Origin: Butyricicoccus_A sp963601915
GTDB lineage: Bacteria; Bacillota; Clostridia; Oscillospirales; Butyricicoccaceae
Direction: 5' to 3'
Length of the DNA: 64,000 bases
NCBI GenBank assembly: GCA_963601915.1
Contig: CAVCGL010000008.1
Location: 1 to 64,000, forward strand
The position numbers and the translations under genes are program-made. This document shows positions 8,585 through 16,164 of the stretch, one piece after another (position 1 is the stretch's first letter; the number at the start of each line of letters is the position of its first letter). The notes beneath the pieces were generated by a model. That model saw nothing but the letters and a program-made list of their open reading frames with translations, made no database searches and was not told the origin of the DNA.

Positions 8585-9418
8585 TTACCACGTCAGCGAA
8601 AATTCCACGAGTTCCGGCGTTTCCGGCTTGCCGATCAGCGGCTCTTTTTTGTCGAGCGCGCGCAGCTGCGCCAGTTCCTCATCGGTCAGGGCGAAATCAA
8701 ACAGGGCGAAATTTTCGCGGATGTGTTCCGGCTGGGTGCTCCTTGGAATCACGGCGATGCCGTTTTGCGTCAGGAAGCGGAGCAAAATCTGCGCCGGTGT
8801 TTTGTTGTATTTCGCGGCGAGGGAGAGGACAACGGGCTCCTGATACATCTCGTTGCGGTTTCCCTGACCGAGCGGCGCATAGGCCATGGGCGCGACGTGC
8901 TTTTTGTCCATCCAGCTGCGTTCGGTGCTGCGCTGGCAGTACAGATTGGTTTCAATCTGGTTGACTGCCGGAACGATGCGGTTGTAAGCGATCAGGTCGA
9001 GCAGCTGATCCGGTTCAAAATTGGAGACACCAATTGCCCGGATTTTTCCCTCTGCATACAGCTTTTCCAGGCTGCGCCATGCGGCATAGTAGTTGGCAAA
9101 CGGCCAGTGCAGCAGCAACAGATCGATATAATCGGTTTGCAGATTCTGCAGTGATTGCAGCACGGTCTGTTCCGCGTGCTCATACGATTTGAAGTTTACT
9201 TTTGTGACGAGAAACAGGTTTTCTCGCGCGATGCCGCTGGCCTGTATGCCTTCCCCGACTTCTGTTTCGTTTCCGTAGGCCTCTGCGGTGTCAATCATGC
9301 GATAGCCGGTTTCGATGGCGCAGGCGACAGCGCGGGCGCAAGTCTCTCCGCCCAGCATAAACGTGCCGAAGCCGACGAGCGGCATTTGCACGCCGTTATG
9401 TAATGTGAGATGGTTCAT
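8585..9418 (-). CDS. aldo/keto reductase
   Basis: 277 aa TIM-barrel NADPH oxidoreductase. Catalytic tetrad visible: Asp and Tyr in IDTAEAYGN, Lys in VTKVNF, His in LLHWPF. The NADPH motif IGVSNFEPDQL and C-terminal PRSTQPEHI are canonical. Family members reduce aldehydes and ketones. First gene of the pair with the NAD(P)H-binding protein and divergent from a MerR regulator, an arrangement typical of aldehyde-responsive AdhR-like control. Confidence 0.92.
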   Translation of the reverse strand: MNHLTLHNGVQMPLVGFGTFMLGGETCARAVACAIETGYRMIDTAEAYGNETEVGEGIQASGIARENLFLVTKVNFKSYEHAEQTVLQSLQNLQTDYIDLLLLHWPFANYYAAWRSLEKLYAEGKIRAIGVSNFEPDQLLDLIAYNRIVPAVNQIETNLYCQRSTERSWMDKKHVAPMAYAPLGQGNRNEMYQEPVVLSLAAKYNKTPAQILLRFLTQNGIAVIPRSTQPEHIRENFALFDFALTDEELAQLRALDKKEPLIGKPETPELVEFSLTW

Positions 9419-9450
9419 GGTTTTTTCCTCCGTTCTTGTGTGGTATAATC

Positions 9451-9481
9451 AGTGTAACAAGTTCGTGTAACTCGAAGTCAA
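9451..9481 (-). promoter_or_regulatory. MerR-type promoter and operator
   Basis: On the minus strand TTGACT (9476-9481) and TACACT (9451-9456) are separated by 19 bp, the stretched spacing that MerR proteins correct by twisting DNA. The spacer carries an imperfect dyad, AGTTCGTGTAACTCGAAGT (9460-9478). It drives the aldo/keto reductase operon. A TATAAT on the plus strand (9444-9449) may serve the MerR gene itself. Confidence 0.75.
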
Positions 9482-9509
9482 GATATTTTTATGAGGGGAA
9501 GGAAAAATC

Positions 9510-9944
9510 ATGCCGTATACCATCAGACAGATGGCGCAATTATTTGGCGTCACCGAGCACACGCTGCGATTTTATACCGATCAGGGGCTGCTGCCCTGCG
9601 CGCGCGACGGCAGAAATCGGCGCGTGTTTGACGAGGAATCCGTCAATTGGATGCAGGGCATCCAGTGCCTGAAAGGCTGCGGCGCATCGCTGGAGGACAT
9701 TCGGGAATACTGCCGCCTGTGCCTGCTGGAAGAGTCGGAAGAAAACCTGCAAGCGCGGTACGCCATCATTCTCAAGCAGCGCGCAGCGGCGCATCAGCGG
9801 GTAGAGGAGGCCAAAGCGGCCGCGAAATATATGGATGAAAAGGTCGCGCACTATCAGGCGATTCTCGCCGGATTGGCACCGGATGACACCAACCCGAAGC
9901 GTTGGACACGCGAAAACCGGCCGAAGCACGAGCAAAATGGATGA
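9510..9944 (+). CDS. MerR family regulator (AdhR-like)
   Basis: 144 aa. The N-terminal MerR helix-turn-helix (YTIRQMAQLFGVTEHTLRFYTDQGLL) is followed by a long dimerisation helix (about 85-115) and a short C-terminus without metal-binding cysteines. This fits aldehyde-type MerR regulators. It is divergent from the aldo/keto reductase, with the operator between them. Confidence 0.9.
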   Translation: MPYTIRQMAQLFGVTEHTLRFYTDQGLLPCARDGRNRRVFDEESVNWMQGIQCLKGCGASLEDIREYCRLCLLEESEENLQARYAIILKQRAAAHQRVEEAKAAAKYMDEKVAHYQAILAGLAPDDTNPKRWTRENRPKHEQNG

Positions 9945-9963
9945 GAATAGGGAGGATCACACC

Positions 9964-10115
9964 ATGCTGATTGATTTTCATGAAATGAAGGAAATAACCA
10001 TGCCCGGCATGAATCAAGGAACCGGAACGATGGCGGCAAAGCTGTATCGGGACGAACAGGGAAAAATCATTTCGTGCGCGATTCATCCCGGCGGCTCGAT
10101 TGGGCTGCACAGGAA
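9964..10115 (+). pseudogene. cupin-domain protein, 3'-truncated
   Basis: The frame from ATG 9964 begins MLIDFHEMKEITMPGMN and runs to HPGGSIGLHRN, the first half of a small cupin where the metal-binding histidines should follow. After that the reading becomes low-complexity (LFFYKKFNF) and stops at 10176. The missing half lies at the edge of the AT-rich MarR/YczE cassette, so the gene was probably cut by insertion or recombination near 10110. It is co-directional with the MerR gene 19 bp upstream. Confidence 0.7.
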
Positions 10116-10138
10116 CGGCCTCTTTTTTTATAAAAAGT

Positions 10139-10759
10139 TCAATTTTTTAAATAGATCCGTTTTTTCATCCATGTGAGTGTTTGCCCCACAAAGATGGCAG
10201 AAAAAATGGTTGCAATTCCAAAACCTTTTAAACCGTGCAGGAAAATAATTCCTAAGATAACAGATGCAATTACCATGAAAATATCATAACAAATCTTTAC
10301 CGTTCCGATATTTTTATGGAATAAACGGGCGAGAATATTGACCGTTCCGTCCGGTGGATTCTGCACCAATTGCATAGAGAGCATAAAGTGCATACCGAGT
10401 GCAGTAAATACTATGCTCATAACCATTAAAAAAAGTTGAAATATCAGGTTTTCGGCGTGAAAATGCATGATATTTTTTAAGAAATCGATAAGGATTCCAA
10501 ATAGAAAGGCGACCGGTATCTGAAACAGTACTTTCATATTGATGAACTTTTTTTCAAGAATATACTGGATCGCACTATTGCAAAAATGAAACAGCATCGT
10601 CAGCGTTCCGAATGTCAATGGTGTCAAACTCTCCAATACATAGGGAACACTGCTGATTGGGGATACGCCAAGCTCGCATTTTACACATAATACAATTCCC
10701 AATGATACAAGAATCATGCCTATGATATAGTTTCCCAGTCGATATATTGTTTTTTGCAT
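10139..10759 (-). CDS. YczE/YitT-like integral membrane protein (DUF6198 type)
   Basis: 206 aa with five hydrophobic segments (about 10-30, 50-70, 80-98, 105-130, 160-190). It resembles the YczE/YyaS/YitT group (GMILVSLGIVLCVKCELGVSPISSVPYVL; NPPDGTVN). Function is unknown; relatives often sit next to MarR or GntR regulators and may export or take up small molecules. It starts 5 bp after the MarR gene, so they form one operon. The DNA is clearly more AT-rich than its surroundings, which suggests transfer. Confidence 0.8.
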   Translation of the reverse strand: MQKTIYRLGNYIIGMILVSLGIVLCVKCELGVSPISSVPYVLESLTPLTFGTLTMLFHFCNSAIQYILEKKFINMKVLFQIPVAFLFGILIDFLKNIMHFHAENLIFQLFLMVMSIVFTALGMHFMLSMQLVQNPPDGTVNILARLFHKNIGTVKICYDIFMVIASVILGIIFLHGLKGFGIATIFSAIFVGQTLTWMKKRIYLKN

Positions 10760-10764
10760 GATTT

Positions 10765-11211
10765 TTACGCCTTCTTTTCGGATTCATCGGTACTCGTTTT
10801 TTCATAGGCACCTTCCAAACGGTTCAAAAGATCCCATAATTCATCCCGTTGCTTTGGAGATAGCTGGTTTAATACCGCGGTGTCAATGTCCTGACCATTG
10901 TTCATAGCTTTTTTTCCAAGTGTTCTTCCTTTTTCTGTCAGCCAAATACAGACAGCTCGTTTGTCTGTCGGGTGGTTCGTCCTCTGAATCAGGTTTTGCT
11001 TTTCCATTTTGCCTAACAGACTGGTAGTTGTGGATTTATCAATCGCACAACGGATTCCCAATTCTTTCGGAGATAATCCATCTTCCTCTATCAAGCACTC
11101 TAATAGTTTCCCTTGTCCCGGCAAAAGGGATAAGGCGGCATTTGCTTTTACAATCGCTTTGTTGCTGTGATGAAAGCATCGCATCAAAATAAAATGTAGA
11201 TTATCCGGCAT
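10765..11211 (-). CDS. MarR family regulator
   Basis: 148 aa winged-helix protein: LSPKELGIRCAIDKSTTTSLLGKMEKQNLIQR is the recognition region and DKRAVCIWLTEKG the wing. It is preceded by a near-consensus promoter that overlaps a long perfect palindrome, so it most likely represses its own operon. The ligand is unknown. Confidence 0.9.
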   Translation of the reverse strand: MPDNLHFILMRCFHHSNKAIVKANAALSLLPGQGKLLECLIEEDGLSPKELGIRCAIDKSTTTSLLGKMEKQNLIQRTNHPTDKRAVCIWLTEKGRTLGKKAMNNGQDIDTAVLNQLSPKQRDELWDLLNRLEGAYEKTSTDESEKKA

Positions 11212-11224
11212 TCTGTTTCCTCCT

Positions 11225-11275
11225 ATTTAGTTTGAATTCAAACTAAATTATAAAAAAGAGACGTTGCATTGTCAA
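11225..11275 (-). promoter_or_regulatory. MarR operon promoter with 24-bp palindromic operator
   Basis: Minus-strand TTGACA (11270-11275) and TATAAT (11247-11252) are 17 bp apart, a full consensus promoter. A perfect 24-bp palindrome centred on GAATTC (11225-11248; arm TTTAGTTTGAA) starts in the -10 box and covers the transcription start, the expected place for a MarR repressor. Confidence 0.85.
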
Positions 11276-11378
11276 GTCCTGTTTGCCATGAAGAATCGCA
11301 ACGGGGAACAGATTGAAGATATTTTACAAGACTTTTGTCTTTCGCCACAGTACAATGGACAGCGGAGAGGAGCAAAGG

Positions 11379-12224
11379 ATGAAAAAAGAAACGAGAACGG
11401 TTGTTTATGATACAAAGCTACAGATAGAAGCCTACCGGTTTTAAGGCATTGTGCAGCCCTTTCCCAATCATTTCCATGAGCAGTATGTGCTTGGCTTTGT
11501 GGAAAACGGGCAGCGCACATTGTCGTGTAAAAACAAAGAGTACCGGATCGCCCGCGGCGATATTGTCCTGTTTCAGCCGGGAGACAATCATGCCTGCGTG
11601 CAGAGCGATGGCGGCACCTTCGATTATCGGGGATTTCATATTTCTAAGCGCATCATGCTTGACTTGACGCAGGAAATCACGGGAAAACGAGAACTTCCCG
11701 GCTTTTCCCAACCTGTCATCTGGGATGAGGAAATCCTTTGGTATCTGCGCCAGCTGCATGAACCAATCATGGATGATGGGTCTGATATGGAAAAAGAAGA
11801 AACCCTGCTGCTGTTGATGTCTGCCTTGATGCGAACATATGGACAGCCGCCGGAACGCTGCCGATCAGCAGATACGCAGGCGATAGAACAAGCCTGTGCA
11901 TGGATGCGGCGGCATCTGGCGGAACGGATTTCGTTAGACCAAATCTGCGAAAATGCCGGATGCAGCAAATCGACCTTGCTTCGCGCATTTACCAAAGCCA
12001 AAGGCATTACGCCCTATCGCTATTTCGAGACCATACGGATGAACAAAGCAAAAGCTCTGTTGGAACAGGGAGTGCCGCCGATAGACGTCGCCATGCAGAC
12101 GGGATTTTCCGATCAAAGCCACTTTACCAATTGTTTCAGCAGCGTGATTGGACTCTCTCCCGGCACATACCGCGAAATATTTTCTGAGAGGAACAAAATC
12201 AGTGAACAGCAACGAAAAGAATAA
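11379..12224 (+). pseudogene. AraC family regulator interrupted by an early in-frame stop
   Basis: The frame starts at ATG 11379 (MKKETRTVVYDTKLQIEAYRF), meets TAA at 11442-11444, and then continues without a gap as GIVQPFPNHFHEQYVLGF through an intact cupin-like sensor and a double AraC helix-turn-helix (SLDQICENAGCSKSTLLRAF; VAMQTGFSDQSHFTNCFSSVIG). Related AraC proteins read straight through this point, so a single GAA-to-TAA change is the simplest explanation. The only downstream start, GTG 11451, has no ribosome site, so the protein is probably absent or poorly made. It overlaps the EamA gene at its 3' end. Confidence 0.75.
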
Positions 12225-13098
12225 CATGCTTGGCCATGCCGCGGCCATGCTCACCATCCTCATATGGGGAACGACATTTATCTCCACAAAAATTCTGTTG
12301 AGAGCATTTCAACCGGTGGAAATTTTGTTTTTCCGCTTTGTTTTGGGATTTTTGGTCTTGTTGGTGGCACATCCAAAACGATGGAAACTGGCAGACAATC
12401 GGGAGGAATTCCTGTTTGCGCTTGCCAGTCTGTGCGGAATCTGCTTTTATTACTTATTAGAAAATATCGCATTGACGTATACACTCGCTTCTAACGTCGG
12501 CGTCATTCTCTCGGTTGCGCCGTTCTTTACGGCAATCTTGAACCATCTGTTTGTCAAGACAGAGGAGACATGGCGCGCCCCGTTTTTTGTCGGATTTGTT
12601 GTCGCCATGCTCGGCATCGCTTGTATCAGCTTTTCCGGGGGAAATCTGGCGGTTCATCCGCTTGGCGATGCATTGGCGATTGCCGCTGCGTTTGTCTGGG
12701 CAGTTTATTCGATCCTGACGAGAAAAATTAGCAGTTTGGGATATCCGGTGATTTTGTGCACGCGCCGAACGTTTTTTTATGGGCTTTTATGGATGATTCC
12801 GGCACTGTTTTTCTTTGATTTTCAGCTGGGACTCGCTCGTTTTGCCGATATAACCAATGGGTTCAATCTGTTGTATTTGGGTGTCGGTGCCTCGGCGCTG
12901 TGCTTTGTGACATGGAATTTTTCGGTAAAAGAGCTGGGAGCGGTAAAGACAAGCGTGTATATCTATCTGGTTCCCGTGATAACCGTCATCACCTCGGTAC
13001 TGATTTTGCATGAAACGCTGACGGTCTTGGCAGGAATCGGAACCGTGCTGACCATTGTCGGACTGTTGCTGTCGGAATACAAACCGAAACGATTGTAA
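12202..13098 (+). CDS. EamA family (DMT) transporter
   Basis: About 298 aa with ten hydrophobic segments in two EamA halves (LIWGTTFISTKILLRAF at the start; AAAFVWAVYSILTRKI opening the second). EamA proteins export metabolites or amino acids. I chose GTG 12202 with AGAGGA upstream; ATG 12226 is possible. It overlaps the AraC pseudogene by 23 bp and was presumably its target or co-transcribed partner. Confidence 0.85.
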   Translation: MNSNEKNNMLGHAAAMLTILIWGTTFISTKILLRAFQPVEILFFRFVLGFLVLLVAHPKRWKLADNREEFLFALASLCGICFYYLLENIALTYTLASNVGVILSVAPFFTAILNHLFVKTEETWRAPFFVGFVVAMLGIACISFSGGNLAVHPLGDALAIAAAFVWAVYSILTRKISSLGYPVILCTRRTFFYGLLWMIPALFFFDFQLGLARFADITNGFNLLYLGVGASALCFVTWNFSVKELGAVKTSVYIYLVPVITVITSVLILHETLTVLAGIGTVLTIVGLLLSEYKPKRL

Positions 13099-13150
13099 GA
13101 AAATCTTAAGATATCTTTCCGCGAATGGTAAGATTTTTCTGTCAAAATAA
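13098..13150 (+). terminator. probable terminator
   Basis: An 11-nt arm AGAAAATCTTA and its complement TAAGATTTTTCT flank a 30-nt loop just after the EamA stop, ending in a T-run. Confidence 0.5.
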
Positions 13151-13182
13151 AGGATAGAAAATCTGAAAAGGGGGGTTATCCC

Positions 13183-13824
13183 ATGTATTCTGTTTCCAGC
13201 GGCTCATCCGGTATCCAACTCGGTCTGTTTGACGCGATTACAGACCTGCTGGCTGTGCATTCGATTTATTGGCTGGGCGTGCCGATCCTTGCTGTTCTGC
13301 TGTTTTTCGTGTTGAGAAAGAACCGGAAGATTCCCAAAGTAAAAACAAGTATGTTGTGCTTTCTGTTCTATTACTACTTATGCGTGACGCTGACAAACAT
13401 CGTGGGCTTTCCCACTCTGAGGGAATATTTCCGGTTGTCCGGGCTGGGAGAATCGTTCTTTAATCCGAACGTCAATCTCGTGCCGTTTGCCGACGGATTC
13501 AGCCTGAGCTTTGTGCTAAACATTGTGCTCTTTGTGCCGCTCGGCTTGTTGTGCCCGTGCATCAGCAGGTGCTATCGGTGCGTAAAACATACCATTTTGC
13601 TTGGTTTCGGCTTATCTCTGACCATTGAACTGGCACAGCTGTTTACCCAGTATCGGGCGACGGATGTTGACGATTTACTCACCAATACCGCCGGAACCCT
13701 GCTCGGCTATCTGTGTTTCCGGTTGATCCACCGCGCGAAACAGGACGATAAGAAACCGGACGGGCTGCGGCTCGTGCCGGTTGTCATTGTCGGCATGACG
13801 CTGGTGCTGGAATTTTTTAGCTGA
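13183..13824 (+). CDS. VanZ-like membrane protein
   Basis: 213 aa with five hydrophobic segments and the VanZ-like core (NLVPFADGFSLSFVLNIVLFVPLGLLCPC, then TIELAQLFTQYRATDVDDLLTNTAGTLLGY). VanZ-like proteins occur in glycopeptide resistance and in many unrelated membrane settings; no van genes are here, so resistance should not be inferred. AAAGGGGGG precedes the ATG. Confidence 0.85.
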   Translation: MYSVSSGSSGIQLGLFDAITDLLAVHSIYWLGVPILAVLLFFVLRKNRKIPKVKTSMLCFLFYYYLCVTLTNIVGFPTLREYFRLSGLGESFFNPNVNLVPFADGFSLSFVLNIVLFVPLGLLCPCISRCYRCVKHTILLGFGLSLTIELAQLFTQYRATDVDDLLTNTAGTLLGYLCFRLIHRAKQDDKKPDGLRLVPVVIVGMTLVLEFFS

Positions 13825-13868
13825 ATCCGGCTGCGCGCTTCCCATCGGCAGAGATTCGCAAATTTTGA

Positions 13869-13897
13869 TTGACTAAAATTATAATTGCGATTAGAAT
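13869..13897 (+). promoter_or_regulatory. promoter with TetR-operator candidate (site 1)
   Basis: TTGACT (13869-13874) and TAGAAT (13892-13897) lie 17 bp apart before the TetR gene. The spacer contains TAATTGCGATTA (13882-13893), a near-palindrome that recurs before the downstream transporter. It probably mediates autoregulation. Confidence 0.65.
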
Positions 13898-13936
13898 ATA
13901 ACCAACACTATTTGCATAGGGATGGGAAGAGAACAT

Positions 13937-14614
13937 ATGACAGAGGTAAGCGCAAAAAAAGCAAAAAAACTGGCGCACATGCGCAAATATCTGATTGAAA
14001 CCACCGAGCAGCTCATTCAGACGGAGGGATTTGAGGCGGTCACCCTGCGAAAGATCGGGGACGAGACCGGCTACAACACGGCGACGATTTACAACTATTT
14101 CAAGGACTTGAACGAGCTTCTGCTGTATTCTTCGGTAAAGTTTCTGGAGAGCTACAATCGGGAGCTGTCCTCTGCGCTGCATCACGAGATGAATGCCGTG
14201 GAGCGGTACATCTGTGTGTTCCAGATTTTCTGCAAGCACACGTTCAGCCGCCCGGAGGTCTATTACAACATGTTCTACGGCAAGCACGGGAAAAATCTAG
14301 GCGAGATTTTGCAGAATTATTATCTGCTGTTTCCGGATGAGCTGGGAAGCTATGACGAGGCGGTTGACAGTATGCTGCACTGCGGCGATATTTTCGAGCG
14401 GGAGCGGCACATCACGGACCCGATCTGGAAAGAGGGCTTTGCGGCGGAGGAGGACACGCACCGGCTGGCGGAGATCGCCGTCTACTCCCATGAATTTCTG
14501 CTGCGGGAGCTGTGCGAGCACAAGGAAGGCGTCACGGTAGACAAGCAGATTGCGCGGTACAAGCGCTGCCTGCTGTATTTGCTGGACAAGACGCAGCTGG
14601 CAGCGGACAGGTGA
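13937..14614 (+). CDS. TetR/AcrR family regulator
   Basis: 225 aa. N-terminal TetR helix-turn-helix: TEQLIQTEGFEAVTLRKIGDETGYNTATIYNYFKDLNELLLYS. The C-terminal ligand domain is of the all-helical type and is not classifiable. The ATG at 13937 follows GGAAGAG. The shared operator motif places it as local regulator of the 14.9-18.7 kb transporter/aminotransferase/dehydrogenase set. Confidence 0.88.
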   Translation: MTEVSAKKAKKLAHMRKYLIETTEQLIQTEGFEAVTLRKIGDETGYNTATIYNYFKDLNELLLYSSVKFLESYNRELSSALHHEMNAVERYICVFQIFCKHTFSRPEVYYNMFYGKHGKNLGEILQNYYLLFPDELGSYDEAVDSMLHCGDIFERERHITDPIWKEGFAAEEDTHRLAEIAVYSHEFLLRELCEHKEGVTVDKQIARYKRCLLYLLDKTQLAADR

Positions 14615-14632
14615 CGACAGGAAAATATGCGG

Positions 14633-14669
14633 AAAGGCTGAATCAGCGGGATTTGCTGGTTCAGCCTTT
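14633..14669 (+). terminator. terminator after TetR gene
   Basis: AAAGGCTGAATCAGC pairs with GCTGGTTCAGCCTTT (one G-T pair, 7-nt loop) and is followed by a T-run. Confidence 0.8.
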
Positions 14670-14773
14670 TTTTGTACAAATCGCGGCAATCTACTCCATA
14701 AGTGTTACAAGCGGGGCAAAAATGTCGCATTGCTTTTGTGCAAGATGCATAAAAATAGCAGGGATATTTTTGC

Positions 14774-14810
14774 TTGCGAAAAAACTAAAGTTATATTATA
14801 ATCGTGATTA
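14774..14810 (+). promoter_or_regulatory. promoter with TetR-operator candidate (site 2)
   Basis: TTGCGA (14774-14779) and TATAAT (14797-14802) are 17 bp apart. The palindrome TAATCGTGATTA (14799-14810) overlaps the -10 box and matches site 1 at 10 of 12 positions; flanks (TTATAAT before, GAA after) also agree. It drives the transporter gene at 14900. Confidence 0.68.
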
Positions 14811-14899
14811 GAAAATAGATTGCGATTTATTTTGGGGGATTGCTACTGGATAAAAAAACGGTATGGTAGTAAAACCAATCAAAATATAGAGGTGATTTG

Positions 14900-16129
14900 G
14901 TGAAGAAACTAATTGGAAAATGGCTGGGACTTTCGCTGTACATACAGATTTTTATTTGTCTGGGCATCGGCATTGCCTGCGGCTTGATTTTCGGTGAGAA
15001 GATGTCGGTTCTCTCACCGGTGGGAGATATTTTTCTGAGACTGATGCAGATGGTTATCGTGCCGGTTGTCTTTTTCTCCTTGATTAGCGGCGTGGCGAGC
15101 CTGGCATCCGCGGCGAAGCTGCGGCGCGTCGGCATCAAAACGATTATTCTGTTTTTTGGAACATCCGCTCTGGCCGGTGCCATCGGCCTGATCGTGGTCA
15201 ATATCGTCAAGCCGGGCATGAACTTCAACATGGAAATTCCGGAAGGCTCGATGACCAGTCAGGATCTGCCGAACTTTGTGGATATGATCGTGGAGGCTGT
15301 GCCGACCAACATTGTAGACGCACTGGCAAACGCCAGTATGCTGCAAATTATTGTTTTTGCGATATTTTTCGGTGTCGCGCTGCTCGCGTTGGGCGACGAC
15401 GCAAAGCCGATTGTCAAGGGCGTTGACGTCTGCGCCAACGCAATGTACAAAATCACCGGATGGGTCATGCAGGTCAGCCCGTATGCGATCCTGTGCATCA
15501 TGGCGCAGGTGACCGGCTCCTTCGGCAGCGCCGTACTGCTCCCGATGGCAAAATTCTTGTTCTGCATGTATCTGGCGGCAGCGCTGCACATTTTCATTTG
15601 CTATCCGACGCTGCTCAAATGCATCGGCCGCGTCGGCCCGATCTGCTTTTTCAAAAAAGCGTTTCGCGCATGGATCGTTGCGTTTTCGCTGTGTTCGTCC
15701 TCGGCAACGCTTCCGGTCACGCTGGAGGTCGCAGAGGATCTGGGTGTTCCGCGCGAGAATGCCGCGTTTATCTGCCCGCTGGGCGCCACGGCAAATATGA
15801 ACGGCTCCTGCATCTATTTTGCAACCGTCGTGATGTTTGTCGCACAGATTTATGGCATTGATATGCCGATTGCTTCGCAGGTTTCGATGCTGCTGACCGC
15901 CGTATTGATGTCTGTCGGATGCGCTGCGATTCCGAATGCGGCGCTGGTTCTGTCGGTCGGCCTGCTGACCGGCATGGGTGTTCCGTCCGAGCCGCTGCTC
16001 ATCGTCACCGGCATGTACCGTCTGATCGACCAGGCGGAGACTTCTACCAACTGCCTGGGCGACTTGATGTCTGCGGTACTCATCTCGGCAACGGAAAAGG
16101 ATTTGGACATGGAGCGTTATCACGCTTAA
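14900..16129 (+). CDS. dicarboxylate/amino acid:cation symporter (DAACS family)
   Basis: 409 aa, eight hydrophobic helices plus two re-entrant loops. Family signatures are visible: the serine-rich loop SSSATLPVTLEVAEDLG and the substrate/cation motif GATANMNGSCIY. Members import glutamate, aspartate, C4-dicarboxylates, serine/threonine or related amino acids with Na+ or H+. GTG 14900 follows GAGGTG. The next gene is a class III aminotransferase, which suggests import of an amino compound for transamination. Confidence 0.88.
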   Translation: MKKLIGKWLGLSLYIQIFICLGIGIACGLIFGEKMSVLSPVGDIFLRLMQMVIVPVVFFSLISGVASLASAAKLRRVGIKTIILFFGTSALAGAIGLIVVNIVKPGMNFNMEIPEGSMTSQDLPNFVDMIVEAVPTNIVDALANASMLQIIVFAIFFGVALLALGDDAKPIVKGVDVCANAMYKITGWVMQVSPYAILCIMAQVTGSFGSAVLLPMAKFLFCMYLAAALHIFICYPTLLKCIGRVGPICFFKKAFRAWIVAFSLCSSSATLPVTLEVAEDLGVPRENAAFICPLGATANMNGSCIYFATVVMFVAQIYGIDMPIASQVSMLLTAVLMSVGCAAIPNAALVLSVGLLTGMGVPSEPLLIVTGMYRLIDQAETSTNCLGDLMSAVLISATEKDLDMERYHA

Positions 16130-16164
16130 ATCATTGATGATGATTTCAGAAAGGAAGATTTATT

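Noticed and set aside
13183..13824. Glycopeptide resistance (VanZ)
   Set aside because: Only the VanZ-like membrane domain is present; no vanHAX or VanRS genes are near.
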